Under the pieces are notes generated by a model. It was not told the origin of the DNA, made no database searches, and worked only from the letters and a program-made list of their open reading frames with translations. From NCBI GenBank assembly GCA_963692465.1, contig OY829943.1, positions 1,364,001-1,428,000 on the forward strand: a stretch of 64,000 bases of DNA. Reading direction: 5' to 3'. Within the stretch, counting starts at the first letter, position 1, and every line of letters starts with the position of its first letter. The stretch comes from JAUZOB01 sp963692465 (GTDB taxonomy: Bacteria; Bacteroidota; Bacteroidia; Bacteroidales; Prolixibacteraceae). Shown in pieces: positions 40,905 through 49,824 of the stretch. A program made the position numbers and the translations under genes.

Positions 40905-41876
40905 ATGAAGACTTATAATTTTCTACTTATTATACTTCTATTACAGGTGTTCATAGCCTGCTCCGGACATAAAGAGAAACCTCGTCCGACACAAAACATC
41001 ATTGAAAATGACCCTATCGTAAAAGATGACGGACGTTGGATTGAGTTTCCACAAAACTCAACCGATATAAAGATCTTCACCACAACGATTGTTGGCGACA
41101 AAAACTGTCTGCTTAATTTCTCTGCTCCTGCAGCGGTTGTAGGCCGGGTCCAATCTTCCGGGAGAGGAAGTCATTTAATTGTTTTCGACTCCCCCGACAT
41201 CACCGGTACCTACTCTACTTATCTGCAAAATATTACTCTGGCCAGAACAGCCAAAATAAATTTCAATCGGGCCAATGACTTATACAAACATGGCGCAGCT
41301 ACAGGAAAAGAGCTCAATGATGCCTCTGCTGAGTTATTAAACATTCAAACTTCACTAGCCGAAAATGAAGCACGTTTACGTGAAGCCGGATTAAACCCTC
41401 AACACCTCAACAACGCCCCATCAGGTACGGTATGGCTTATCTGCGACCTACCCGAATCAGAATTAAATATGATTAAACGAGGACAGAAATACAAATTACA
41501 GTTCCCAAGTTTTCCCAATGAATCATTCACTGCAAAACTCGATGTTATTGCTGACGTAATGGACCTGCAAACCCGCAAAATTAAAATCCGTCTTTCATTT
41601 CACGACTCACAAAACAAAATTAAGCCGGGTATGTACGCGGTTCTACAATTCGAAAACGTCCATCGGGGATTAATGATTCCCAAGAAAGCCGTTATCAGTG
41701 CCAATGCCCGTTACTACGTGTTCATCAAACATTCAGACTCGTTATTTGAACGTCGGGAAGTAACACTTTCATCCGAAGCCGGAGACTATATCGAAATCGC
41801 CAACGGAATTAAACCCGGAGATAATGTGGTGTCTGAAAATGTGTATCTATTAAAAGGGATTGATATCGGCATTTAA
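40905..41876 (+). CDS. czcB: RND periplasmic adaptor lipoprotein (CzcB/CusB family)
   Basis: 323-residue predicted lipoprotein, lipobox FIAC with Cys19. It has a short alpha-hairpin (about 105-165: TARTAKINFNRANDLYKHGAATGKELNDASAELLNIQTSLAE), a beta-barrel (PGMYAVLQFENVHRGLMIPKKAVI) and a membrane-proximal end. It links the CzcA-like pump to the CzcC-like duct. It is shorter than proteobacterial CzcB (about 520) and lacks a His-rich metal-binding tail; metal binding may be supplied by the upstream His-rich protein. Confidence 0.85.
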   Translation: MKTYNFLLIILLLQVFIACSGHKEKPRPTQNIIENDPIVKDDGRWIEFPQNSTDIKIFTTTIVGDKNCLLNFSAPAAVVGRVQSSGRGSHLIVFDSPDITGTYSTYLQNITLARTAKINFNRANDLYKHGAATGKELNDASAELLNIQTSLAENEARLREAGLNPQHLNNAPSGTVWLICDLPESELNMIKRGQKYKLQFPSFPNESFTAKLDVIADVMDLQTRKIKIRLSFHDSQNKIKPGMYAVLQFENVHRGLMIPKKAVISANARYYVFIKHSDSLFERREVTLSSEAGDYIEIANGIKPGDNVVSENVYLLKGIDIGI

Positions 41877-41898
41877 GGCTGAATAACTTATTTATCAA

Positions 41899-44800
41899 AT
41901 GAAAAGACTAATCTCATTCATCATAAAAAACAGGGCAATCGCTATTATGATCGCCCTCTTAACTGCTGGTATCGGAATTATTGCATGGTATCAGTTAGAC
42001 ATTGAGGCCTATCCCGATATTAGCGATAACGAAGTCGGTGTCATCACTCAAATCAATGGCCTTCCTTCTGAAGAAATGGAACAACAAGTTACGATTCCCA
42101 TTGAAAGAGCATTAAATACCGTACCGGGGGTCATTTCCAAACGCTCCAAAACTATATTCGGACTCTCTATTGTAACACTAACGTTTAACGACAAAACCGA
42201 TATTTATCTGGCACGACAACTTGTCCTCGAAAAACTAAAAGATGCAGATCTGCCTGAAGGAGCTTCTCCTGGACTTACACCCCTAACTATGGCTATGGGT
42301 GAAATCTACCGATACGTCATCAATGCCCCCGATAGCATTCCTCTCACAAGACTCCGGGAACTCCAGGATTACGTGATTATTCCAAAACTACTGCAAGCTG
42401 AAGGAGTCGTTGATGTTAACAATTTTGGTGGACTGGTTCGTCAATTTCAGGTTGTCATTAATCCGATTCAACTCGAAAAATACAATCTTAAAGTTCAGGA
42501 TGTAGCCGATGCGATTACAGCAAACAATAAAAACACCGGAGGAAATTACATCAGGATCGGCTCCACCCAAATGAATATCAGAGGAATTGGTCGTATTGCC
42601 AAGGCCGATGACATTGGCAATATCGTTGTCGATAACCGCAATGGCGTACCCATCCTCATTAAAGACATTGCCAATATTGAAATTGGTAATTTCCCACCAA
42701 CCGGAATTTTAGGCTATGTAGACAAAGACCGGGGAATATCTAAAAGCCAGAGTATCGAAGGAATCGTGTTGCTCAAAAAATACGAGAACCCTTCCCGCAC
42801 CATGTTAAATGTCTACGATAAAGTAAAAGAACTAAACAGTGGATTACTTCCCCCCGGAGTAACAGTCCAAACCTTTTATGACCGCACAGAACTGGTCTCT
42901 CTAACCATTCACACGGTAGCAAAAACATTGCTCGAAGGGATGCTGGTTGTCTTACTGGTTCTTACCATCCTACTCGGCAACTGGAGAGCTGCAATGATCT
43001 CTGCTTTAGCCATTCCATTTTCTTTGCTATTTGCATTTATATGTATGTATCTCTCTGGAGTTCCCGCCAATCTCCTTTCCCTCGGTGCAATCGACTTCGG
43101 ATTAATCGTTGACGCATCCGTTGTTATGGTTGAAGCTATATTCAGATACATCAGCAACGCTTCCGATTTCGAAAAAGAAAGAGGGATAAAATCCATCGTC
43201 ATCCGCTCAGCTCGCTCTGTACAGAGACAAATCTTATATACCGTAGTGATTATCATTGTTGCCCTGCTACCCATGTTTACCCTCCAACGGGTTGAAGGGA
43301 GACTTTTCTCTCCGATGGCATGGACACTCTCTTTCGCCATCCTGGGATCTTTAGTTTATGCTATTACCATGGTTCCTGTTCTCAGCACTTACATTTTTAA
43401 AGCAAACACCAACCAACGCCGGAATTATCTATGGGAAGCAATCCGAAAAGTTTATGAAAAAGTGCTTTCTTATGCACTCAAAGCACCAAAATCAGTTATA
43501 ACCCTTGCGATTCTCGTTGTAATTATTGGTTTCTGGGGAGGCACACAATTAGGAACAGAATTTCTTCCTGAACTCGATGAAGGTTGTGTTTGGGTTCGGG
43601 TTTTTCTTCCGTCAGGAATCTCGCTCGAGGCTGCTAATCAATATCCAGCCATCATCCGAAAAGAACTATCCAAATACGATGAAGTTAAAGGGGTCATGAC
43701 TCAGCTTGGAAGGAATGACGATGGAACCGACCCTTTTGGTCCCAACCGCATCGAAGCAATGGTTCAGTTAAAACAGCCCTATAGCTCATGGACTACTGGT
43801 CGAACCAAGAAGCAACTCGTTGTAGAAATAAAAAACAAGCTCGAAAAATTAGTTCCTGGTGCCGGATTCACCATTACTCAACCGATTATTGATATGGTTA
43901 CCGAAAATGCAACCGGCTCATCCTCTGATCTTGCCATCTTTATTACCGGCAAAGATCTCGACACTCTCCGATACTATGGAGAGAAAATCCTTGCTATCAC
44001 AAAGAAAATAAAGGGTGCATCCGAATCCGCACTGGAACAGGAAGGTAAACAGACCCAACTTGTAGTGGCAATTGACCGGAATGCGGCAGCCAGATACGGA
44101 ATCAACGTTTCAGATATCAATGCAACCCTTGAAATGGCCATCGGAGGACTTCCGGTAAGCTCTTTATGGGAAGGGGAACGTAAATTTGACATCATCCTCC
44201 GTTTCAGTGATGAAAGCAGGAATACACCGGATCAAATCGGAAAAATTATCATCCCTTCTAAAAACGGATTACGAATTCCGCTTTCTCAGGTAGCCAGCAT
44301 CAAGCTGGCCGAGGGACAATCAATTATTTGCCGGGATGAAGACGAACGACAAATAACCATAAAGACGAATATCAGAGATCGGGATCAGGGGACTTTTGCC
44401 CGGGAAGTAAAAGAAAAGATTGATCAGGAAATAAAACTTCCTCCAAATTATAATCTAAGCATGGGGGGACAATTCGAAAACCTTCAACGGGCAAAAGACC
44501 GAATGTTGGTTATCATTCCTATTACTTTTCTACTAATATTCTTCATTCTGTTAATATTTTTCAAATATCAATTCAAATACGCATTGATGGTTATGATCAA
44601 TATTCCCTTTGCAATTATTGGAGGGATTGCAGCACTCTATATTCGGGGAATTAATCTTAGCATCTCTGCCGGAGTAGGATTCGTATCTCTTGCAGGAGTC
44701 TGTGTTATGACCGGAGTATTGTGGATCAGTTACCTCAACCGCCTCAATCGAAAGAAGAATATTCCTATTCGGGAAGTCGTTTTAAAAGGATCACTCATCC

Positions 44801-45006
44801 AATTTCGTCCGATTTTCCTAGTCATGCTAATAGCAATCATCGGATTACTCCCCGCCTCACTAAACACCGGGGTCGGATCAGATGTTCAGAGACCCCTTGC
44901 TACAGTTATTGTCGGCGGTCTTATATCCTCTCTTTTATTAACTTCGATTGTCACACCAGCTCTTTACCTGCTGATTCATCGAAAGAAAGGACAGAAACAA
45001 AAGTAA
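41899..45006 (+). CDS. czcA: Heavy-metal efflux RND pump (CzcA/CusA family)
   Basis: 1035 residues, inner-membrane proton-driven exporter with twelve helices and two large periplasmic loops. The helix-4 proton-relay motif DFGLIVDASVVMVEA holds Asp399, Asp405 and Glu412, matching the heavy-metal (HME) RND signature; the Asn usually following Glu is Ala. Other segments: DIEAYPDISDNEVGVIT, ELVSLTIHTVAKTLLEGMLVVLLVLTILLGNWR and TGSSSDLAIFITGKDL. HME pumps export Zn, Co, Cd, Ni or Cu/Ag; methionine pairs typical of CusA are not obvious, so a divalent cation is more likely. Ends the operon. Confidence 0.92.
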   Translation: MKRLISFIIKNRAIAIMIALLTAGIGIIAWYQLDIEAYPDISDNEVGVITQINGLPSEEMEQQVTIPIERALNTVPGVISKRSKTIFGLSIVTLTFNDKTDIYLARQLVLEKLKDADLPEGASPGLTPLTMAMGEIYRYVINAPDSIPLTRLRELQDYVIIPKLLQAEGVVDVNNFGGLVRQFQVVINPIQLEKYNLKVQDVADAITANNKNTGGNYIRIGSTQMNIRGIGRIAKADDIGNIVVDNRNGVPILIKDIANIEIGNFPPTGILGYVDKDRGISKSQSIEGIVLLKKYENPSRTMLNVYDKVKELNSGLLPPGVTVQTFYDRTELVSLTIHTVAKTLLEGMLVVLLVLTILLGNWRAAMISALAIPFSLLFAFICMYLSGVPANLLSLGAIDFGLIVDASVVMVEAIFRYISNASDFEKERGIKSIVIRSARSVQRQILYTVVIIIVALLPMFTLQRVEGRLFSPMAWTLSFAILGSLVYAITMVPVLSTYIFKANTNQRRNYLWEAIRKVYEKVLSYALKAPKSVITLAILVVIIGFWGGTQLGTEFLPELDEGCVWVRVFLPSGISLEAANQYPAIIRKELSKYDEVKGVMTQLGRNDDGTDPFGPNRIEAMVQLKQPYSSWTTGRTKKQLVVEIKNKLEKLVPGAGFTITQPIIDMVTENATGSSSDLAIFITGKDLDTLRYYGEKILAITKKIKGASESALEQEGKQTQLVVAIDRNAAARYGINVSDINATLEMAIGGLPVSSLWEGERKFDIILRFSDESRNTPDQIGKIIIPSKNGLRIPLSQVASIKLAEGQSIICRDEDERQITIKTNIRDRDQGTFAREVKEKIDQEIKLPPNYNLSMGGQFENLQRAKDRMLVIIPITFLLIFFILLIFFKYQFKYALMVMINIPFAIIGGIAALYIRGINLSISAGVGFVSLAGVCVMTGVLWISYLNRLNRKKNIPIREVVLKGSLIQFRPIFLVMLIAIIGLLPASLNTGVGSDVQRPLATVIVGGLISSLLLTSIVTPALYLLIHRKKGQKQK

Positions 45007-45038
45007 CCCGATATAATTTATCCGGAACACTATTCATC

Positions 45039-45073
45039 AAAGGGTCAAGATTTCATAAAAATCTTGACCCTTT
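45039..45073. terminator. Bidirectional terminator after czcA
   Basis: AAAGGGTCAAGATTT / AAATCTTGACCCTTT, 15-bp perfect stem with loop cataa, between the convergent efflux operon and kinase gene. Confidence 0.9.
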
Positions 45074-45130
45074 CTTATTTTAGCAAATGCCAATATTCTA
45101 AACTTCAACAACGCATCACGTTAGTAAGCA

Positions 45131-46870
45131 TTAACTTATCTCTGCCGGAAGAGAGACAACAAACGTACTTCCACTTCCCAGATCACTATGACCCAAAATA
45201 TTTCCACCTTGAGCCTCAATAAATTCCTTACTAATAAAAAGTCCCAATCCGGTTCCCTCTTTTTTAGTCCCCGGAATCCTAAAATAGCGATCGAATATTT
45301 TATTCAGGTACTGTGGAGCAATCCCTTGTCCCGTATCTGTAACAGAAAATTTAATTTCCTCATGATCTTCGGCAATGCCCAAAAAGATCGTTGAATGGTC
45401 ATCCGAATAACGAATCGCATTTGAGATTAAGTTCGTTATAACCCATGCTGTTTTTTCATTATCGGCTAACACCTTAGGTAATACCTCCGGTATTGATACT
45501 TCAAATTTGATTTGTTTCTGTTCTGCTGCAATACGATTTGCATTCATTGCATAATCTACGATATCTTTGGGATCTGAAGGGACTACAGTTAACTGAATCG
45601 CCCCACTTTCAATTTGGGTCATTTTCAATAATTCTCCGGTTATCTTCAATAAACGATCAGCATCATCTTCAATACTACCCACTAGATTATGCTGTTCTTC
45701 ATTTAATTCGCCCACTTTTTTGTTTCCCAGCAACTGTAAGCTCATTTTGATTGAAGAAATCGGGGTCTTTAATTCATGCGAGACCGTCGCAATAAAATTA
45801 GTTTTGGCTGAATCCATCTCTTTATAAGGGGTAATATTCTGCAAAAGAACAACATTACCGACCGACCGTTCTATTTCTTCTCCTGCTGGAACAATTTTAA
45901 TCGGAATGATCTCTTTTTCAAAATAACACTCCTTACCATCAATCCGAACTTTTATAGGCAGACGTTTATCAGAAGATTGAGCTACTGTTGAATTATATAA
46001 ATCGGGAAGCAAAAATCGGATTAAATCATTATTTACGGCAACCTCTTGTGCCTTCTCACCAATAACATTCTCTGATTTCAACCCAGCTATTTTAAGAGCC
46101 GTGTTATTCATGAAAATAATCTGCTTCTGATCATCTAATCCGATAACCGGATCTTTCATATTATTGATGAGAGTCTCAATCCTTTTCTTTTCCATCATCA
46201 ATCTTTCGACATTACCAGCCTTATATTCCTCTAATCGCTGAGCCATCGTATTAAATGCTGATGCTAATTCGCCGAATTCATTATGCTTCTCAAAACTTAC
46301 CCGCTGAGAGTAATTCTGCGACGCAATTTCTTTAATACTATCCGTTAATTCCCGAATTGGGTTTGCGATATTTCCAGGCAGATTAACCAATAATACAAAA
46401 GCGATCAAAAAGCAAATAGTTCCAACGGTACTTACACCCAAGACCGATTGTTTTGCCGTATGCTCGGCAATCGCACTCTTATGCTGAATTGCCTGCATAT
46501 TTAACAGCATAATATCAGAAATGTCGGTTCTGATTATTTTTATTCGGGTACTATCATTCAGAGAAATATTCAACTGCCAGAAATCGCCCGTCAGCTTTTG
46601 TGTTAGTTCTTTTTCTCCAACTTCGGTAACATTATGCTGTTGTTTTATTAGATTTTCCCGGAATAAAGCTAACTGACCCGGAGTCGATATCCCATTATTC
46701 AGTGCGATGAGCATTTGCCGGGAATAATCAAGGGTATTATAGTTCGCAATCAAGATATTTTTAGTCGCCCCGGATAGTTTATTAATATAACGGCTACTCA
46801 TAAGGGTCAGGAGGACTATCATTAAAAATAAGAGTCCTATTCCAAGAACCAATTTTGCTTTAATTTTCAT
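45131..46870 (-). CDS. Sensor histidine kinase (HAMP-PAS-HisKA-HATPase)
   Basis: 579 residues: membrane helix (about 8-25), periplasmic sensor region (about 26-143), second helix (about 144-166), HAMP (about 168-215), PAS (about 235-345), HisKA with phospho-acceptor His365 in SHELKTPISSIKMSLQLL, and HATPase (NLISNAIRY, DTGQGIAPQYLNKIFDRYFR, GTGLGLFISKEF). It probably phosphorylates the sigma54-type regulator encoded at 48.3-49.6 kb. Organisation regulator-porin-kinase resembles the regulatory ends of kdp loci of other Bacteroidota as I recall them. Convergent with the efflux operon. Confidence 0.9.
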   Translation of the reverse strand: MKIKAKLVLGIGLLFLMIVLLTLMSSRYINKLSGATKNILIANYNTLDYSRQMLIALNNGISTPGQLALFRENLIKQQHNVTEVGEKELTQKLTGDFWQLNISLNDSTRIKIIRTDISDIMLLNMQAIQHKSAIAEHTAKQSVLGVSTVGTICFLIAFVLLVNLPGNIANPIRELTDSIKEIASQNYSQRVSFEKHNEFGELASAFNTMAQRLEEYKAGNVERLMMEKKRIETLINNMKDPVIGLDDQKQIIFMNNTALKIAGLKSENVIGEKAQEVAVNNDLIRFLLPDLYNSTVAQSSDKRLPIKVRIDGKECYFEKEIIPIKIVPAGEEIERSVGNVVLLQNITPYKEMDSAKTNFIATVSHELKTPISSIKMSLQLLGNKKVGELNEEQHNLVGSIEDDADRLLKITGELLKMTQIESGAIQLTVVPSDPKDIVDYAMNANRIAAEQKQIKFEVSIPEVLPKVLADNEKTAWVITNLISNAIRYSDDHSTIFLGIAEDHEEIKFSVTDTGQGIAPQYLNKIFDRYFRIPGTKKEGTGLGLFISKEFIEAQGGNILGHSDLGSGSTFVVSLPAEIS

Positions 46871-46942
46871 CAGCTTAAAGTTAAAAATCGAGGTTATTTA
46901 CAAATCAACTCTCCTTGACAAGCAGTCCAATTCAATCATTGA

Positions 46943-46983
46943 ATTTAGTCTTTCCTGATTTCTTAACCAAGAAAAGACTAAAT
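46943..46983 (-). repeat. Hairpin between the porin and the kinase gene
   Basis: ATTTAGTCTTT (46943-46953) pairs with AAAGACTAAAT (46973-46983), loop 19 nt. It may be a weak terminator or processing site lowering kinase expression relative to the porin. Confidence 0.45.
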
Positions 46984-47002
46984 CATTTCATTTTCAGATT
47001 AA

Positions 47003-48091
47003 CTAGAAATAGATTGCCAATGAAGTGGTTAAAGATGGATCCGTGCTCGTTGACTTTCCATCTCTTTCGTATATTTTATCTTTACTGGAAAAATTTCTAC
47101 ATTCAATTCTCCACAAGACATGGTCAGTAATTGCGTAATCATAATTCAACGAATAGCCCCATGTTTTAAATCCATTAGGCGTTCCCGTACTCACAATTAC
47201 GCCGTTCTTGTCGCTATAATACTCAACCCTTGCCGCAATATTCGATTTTGCAGTGGGACTAACCCGACAGATTAACACTGGCGAATACCAGACATTGTAA
47301 TCACTGCTGCCTTTTGCTTTTTGTTCCGCGCCAATATCAAACCCAGCAATTAACCCCACCTTACTACTTAGTTGCAACTGAGCATAAAAATCATGGAAAT
47401 AACGCATCTGACGTATACTATCCGGCTTGTCATTTCCAACAAACAGACTGGAATTCAATGTAATATTTGAATTCGCCTTATAGGTAACCTGATAGCCAAA
47501 TGCCGGAGTATTATTCCCATTCACCCGCTGTATACGCTGCCATCCATTCAAAAGCAAACCACAAACAAACCATTTTTCGCCAGGAGAAGTATAAGACACT
47601 TTCACTCCGCTCTCATAATAAGGAGAATTCTCTGCAAGCAGACTTCTCGTAAGAGTCCAGCAATCTTTCCCAATAGCACTTTCGAAACCGATATGAGAGG
47701 CAAAAACACCTGCATCAACCCAAAGGTTTTTGTCTTTAGAGATTTTTATTCCTGCATTTGCCTCATAGATATTTTTCATCACACCCGACTCTGCAGCAAG
47801 ATTCGCATCCATATAAGTTCCTGTTGCCAATGCAATATTTGCTCTCACGTTTTCTGTTTGATAAGCCGCTTTTATAAACCCCAGATTAAGACTCACCTCA
47901 TTATGCCGGTTATAAGAATAAAGGAAAGGCCGATCGTGATTATACGGATTCGTAAAATCGTATGAATAATACATCTCTAAATAGCCACTGATTGTAAGTG
48001 GTGATTTCACCCCATCGATTGAAGTCTGGGCTTTCCCCATAATGCATAACATCAGGAAGATTCCCGTCAATACTTTTTTCATCGTTCTCAT
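47003..48091 (-). CDS. Outer-membrane porin-like beta-barrel
   Basis: 362 residues with a signal peptide (MGKAQ, cleavage near residue 24 from the longer ATG). The mature protein begins SPLTISGYLEMYYSYDFTNPYNHDRPFLYSYNRHNEVSLNLGFIKAAYQ in form and consists of alternating strands with a C-terminal Phe, typical of a 16-strand porin. From memory, close relatives sit between kdpC and kdpD in kdp operons of Bacteroidetes. Lies downstream of a sigma54-type promoter and of the gene for a sigma54 activator, so is likely its target. Confidence 0.8.
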   Translation of the reverse strand: MRTMKKVLTGIFLMLCIMGKAQTSIDGVKSPLTISGYLEMYYSYDFTNPYNHDRPFLYSYNRHNEVSLNLGFIKAAYQTENVRANIALATGTYMDANLAAESGVMKNIYEANAGIKISKDKNLWVDAGVFASHIGFESAIGKDCWTLTRSLLAENSPYYESGVKVSYTSPGEKWFVCGLLLNGWQRIQRVNGNNTPAFGYQVTYKANSNITLNSSLFVGNDKPDSIRQMRYFHDFYAQLQLSSKVGLIAGFDIGAEQKAKGSSDYNVWYSPVLICRVSPTAKSNIAARVEYYSDKNGVIVSTGTPNGFKTWGYSLNYDYAITDHVLWRIECRNFSSKDKIYERDGKSTSTDPSLTTSLAIYF

Positions 48092-48141
48092 TTTTTAATA
48101 CTCAAATGCAAGATTTAAATCTTATAATCAATCCAACATCA

Positions 48142-48157
48142 TTCAATTAATGAGCCA
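48142..48157 (-). promoter_or_regulatory. Candidate sigma54 (-24/-12) promoter of the porin gene
   Basis: Minus-strand TGGCTC-ATTAA-TTGAA fits TGGCAC-N5-TTGCA with correct spacing and two mismatches (GG at -24 intact, GC at -12 reads GA). Transcription would start near 48131, about 40 nt before the porin ATG. The neighbouring gene encodes a sigma54 activator. Confidence 0.6.
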
Positions 48158-48188
48158 CGACAACGCCGAAACAACGAGATCACTGACA

Positions 48189-48203
48189 GTCTACAACTTA
48201 GAC
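48189..48203. promoter_or_regulatory. Candidate activator site upstream of the sigma54 promoter
   Basis: GTCTA-caact-TAGAC, a perfect 5-bp inverted repeat about 60-70 bp upstream of the predicted start, where sigma54 activators bind. Assignment is inference. Confidence 0.35.
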
Positions 48204-48233
48204 AGCGAATTAAAATTAAGGGAGAATAAGAAT

Positions 48234-48250
48234 CCTTTCAAAATGAAAGG
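48234..48250 (-). terminator. Small hairpin after the response-regulator gene
   Basis: CCTTTCA-aaa-TGAAAGG, 25-40 bp downstream of the regulator stop. No long T-run; weak terminator at most. Confidence 0.4.
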
Positions 48251-48274
48251 GTAAACCCTAGCGTTTCGAAAGGA

Positions 48275-49624
48275 TTAACCGATTTTGTATTCATCCAACT
48301 TTCGATAAAGAGTCGTAAGTGCAATATTCAACAAACGAGCAGCTTCTGTTTTATTTCCGTTTGTATAATTCAAAACTTTCTGGATATGTAGTCTTTCCGC
48401 ACTGGCAAGATCAAGAGAAAAAGAAGCGTTACCAACTCGCGAATTGCTTATATACGCATGGAATTCGGCAGGCAATGTATCTATATCCAATAGGTTATTG
48501 CCCGATAAGATAACACTGCGTTCAACAACATTTTTCAATTCCCTCACATTACCCTTCCATGAATGTTGTTTTAATGCCTCAATATAATTCTTCGAGAACT
48601 TCAATCCCTTTCGATTTGTTTTGCCTGCAAACACCAACAAAAAACGATCTGCAAGATCCTCAATATCAGCGACTCTTTCCCTCAACGAGGGCAATGAAAT
48701 GTGGAAAACAGAAATCCGGTAATAAAGATCCTCACGAAAACGACCGGTTTCAACTTCTGTCTGCAAATCTCTGTTTGTTGCAGCTATAATTCGAACATCC
48801 ACGTTAGTTGATTTATTCCCGCCCACTTTCAGGAACTCACCAATTTCAAGCACTCTCAATAGTTTAGCCTGTAGATCCAACGGCATTTCTCCAATTTCGT
48901 CTAAAAAGACCGTCCCGTTATTTGCTTCTTCAAATATGCCTTTTGTTTCTTTCAGCGCTCCCGTATATGCTCCGGCTTTATGCCCGAACAACTCATTTTC
49001 GAGCAATTCCCTACTAAAGGCAGAACAATTAACAGCAATAAAATTGTTTTTGCTTCTTGGACTTGCATTATGAATAGCCTTAGCAAAAACCTCTTTACCT
49101 GTACCAGTTTCGCCGGTAAGCAAAACTGTCGTATCTGTAACAGCCACCTTCCGGGCCGCATCAATAGCCGTTTTTATTAATTTTGAATTGTGCTCAATGC
49201 GATCAAAAGAATACTTACTTCCAAGTTGTTTTTCTAATCGGTCCACTCTTCTGGTCAGTCCCACTTTTTCCATGGCCCGATACAATAGAGGAATAATCTT
49301 ATTGTTATCATCCCCCTTGGTAATATAATCGAACGCCCCATTTTTAATCGCTTGTACCCCATCGGGGATATTTCCATAAGCGGTTAACAAAATAACTTCT
49401 GAAATAGAGTATTTTTCTTTAATTATTTTGACCAAATCAACCCCACTGCCATCCGGCAACTTCACATCACAAATCACGACATCAACCTCTGCTTGTTCCA
49501 TTTTTTTCAACCCCGATCTGCAATCATGAGCCTGCACTACCTCAAAATCTTCCAGACTAATTATTTTTGACAGCAAGACCCTGAGTTTCTCTTCGTCATC
49601 TATTATGAGAATATGTCCGTTCAT
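48275..49624 (-). CDS. Sigma54-dependent response regulator (NtrC type)
   Basis: 449 residues: receiver domain (1-120, phospho-acceptor Asp53 in ICDVKLPDGSG), AAA+ domain with Walker A GETGTGKE (171-178), sigma54-contact loop GAYTGA (218-223; Tyr for the common Phe), Walker B VFLDEIG (239-245), and a Fis-type helix-turn-helix at the C-terminus (NGNKTEAARLLNIALTTLYRKL). It activates RpoN promoters after phosphorylation. Partner kinase is probably that at 45.1-46.9 kb and a target the porin promoter at 48.15 kb. No TAnnTTTG box was found upstream. Confidence 0.93.
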   Translation of the reverse strand: MNGHILIIDDEEKLRVLLSKIISLEDFEVVQAHDCRSGLKKMEQAEVDVVICDVKLPDGSGVDLVKIIKEKYSISEVILLTAYGNIPDGVQAIKNGAFDYITKGDDNNKIIPLLYRAMEKVGLTRRVDRLEKQLGSKYSFDRIEHNSKLIKTAIDAARKVAVTDTTVLLTGETGTGKEVFAKAIHNASPRSKNNFIAVNCSAFSRELLENELFGHKAGAYTGALKETKGIFEEANNGTVFLDEIGEMPLDLQAKLLRVLEIGEFLKVGGNKSTNVDVRIIAATNRDLQTEVETGRFREDLYYRISVFHISLPSLRERVADIEDLADRFLLVFAGKTNRKGLKFSKNYIEALKQHSWKGNVRELKNVVERSVILSGNNLLDIDTLPAEFHAYISNSRVGNASFSLDLASAERLHIQKVLNYTNGNKTEAARLLNIALTTLYRKLDEYKIG

Positions 49625-49723
49625 ATTTGTGTCGGTTATCCGTCAGAGAATTATTGATCCAGGTTATTGCAATCACACACTAACTCACACCTTAAGCCCT
49701 CTTACCTGCAAAGTTTAATAAAA

Positions 49724-49766
49724 AAAACGAACAAACTTTCCGATGATCGGAAAATCAGTTCGTTTT
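49724..49766 (-). terminator. Terminator after pyrF
   Basis: Two nested stems, AAAACGAAC / GTTCGTTTT outside and TTTCCGAT / ATCGGAAA inside, followed on the minus strand by eight T. It closes the purM-prfA-pyrF operon. Confidence 0.88.
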
Positions 49767-49824
49767 AACCATAAATATTTATGAAAAGATTAAAGGACTA
49801 ACACAATTCGGAATCCTCTAAATA

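Noticed and set aside
42909..43340. 143-codon ORF opposite the RND pump
   Set aside because: Shadow of the conserved membrane region of the pump gene.
48092..48274. Search for a small kdpF gene
   Set aside because: No short hydrophobic ORF with a start codon is found on either strand.
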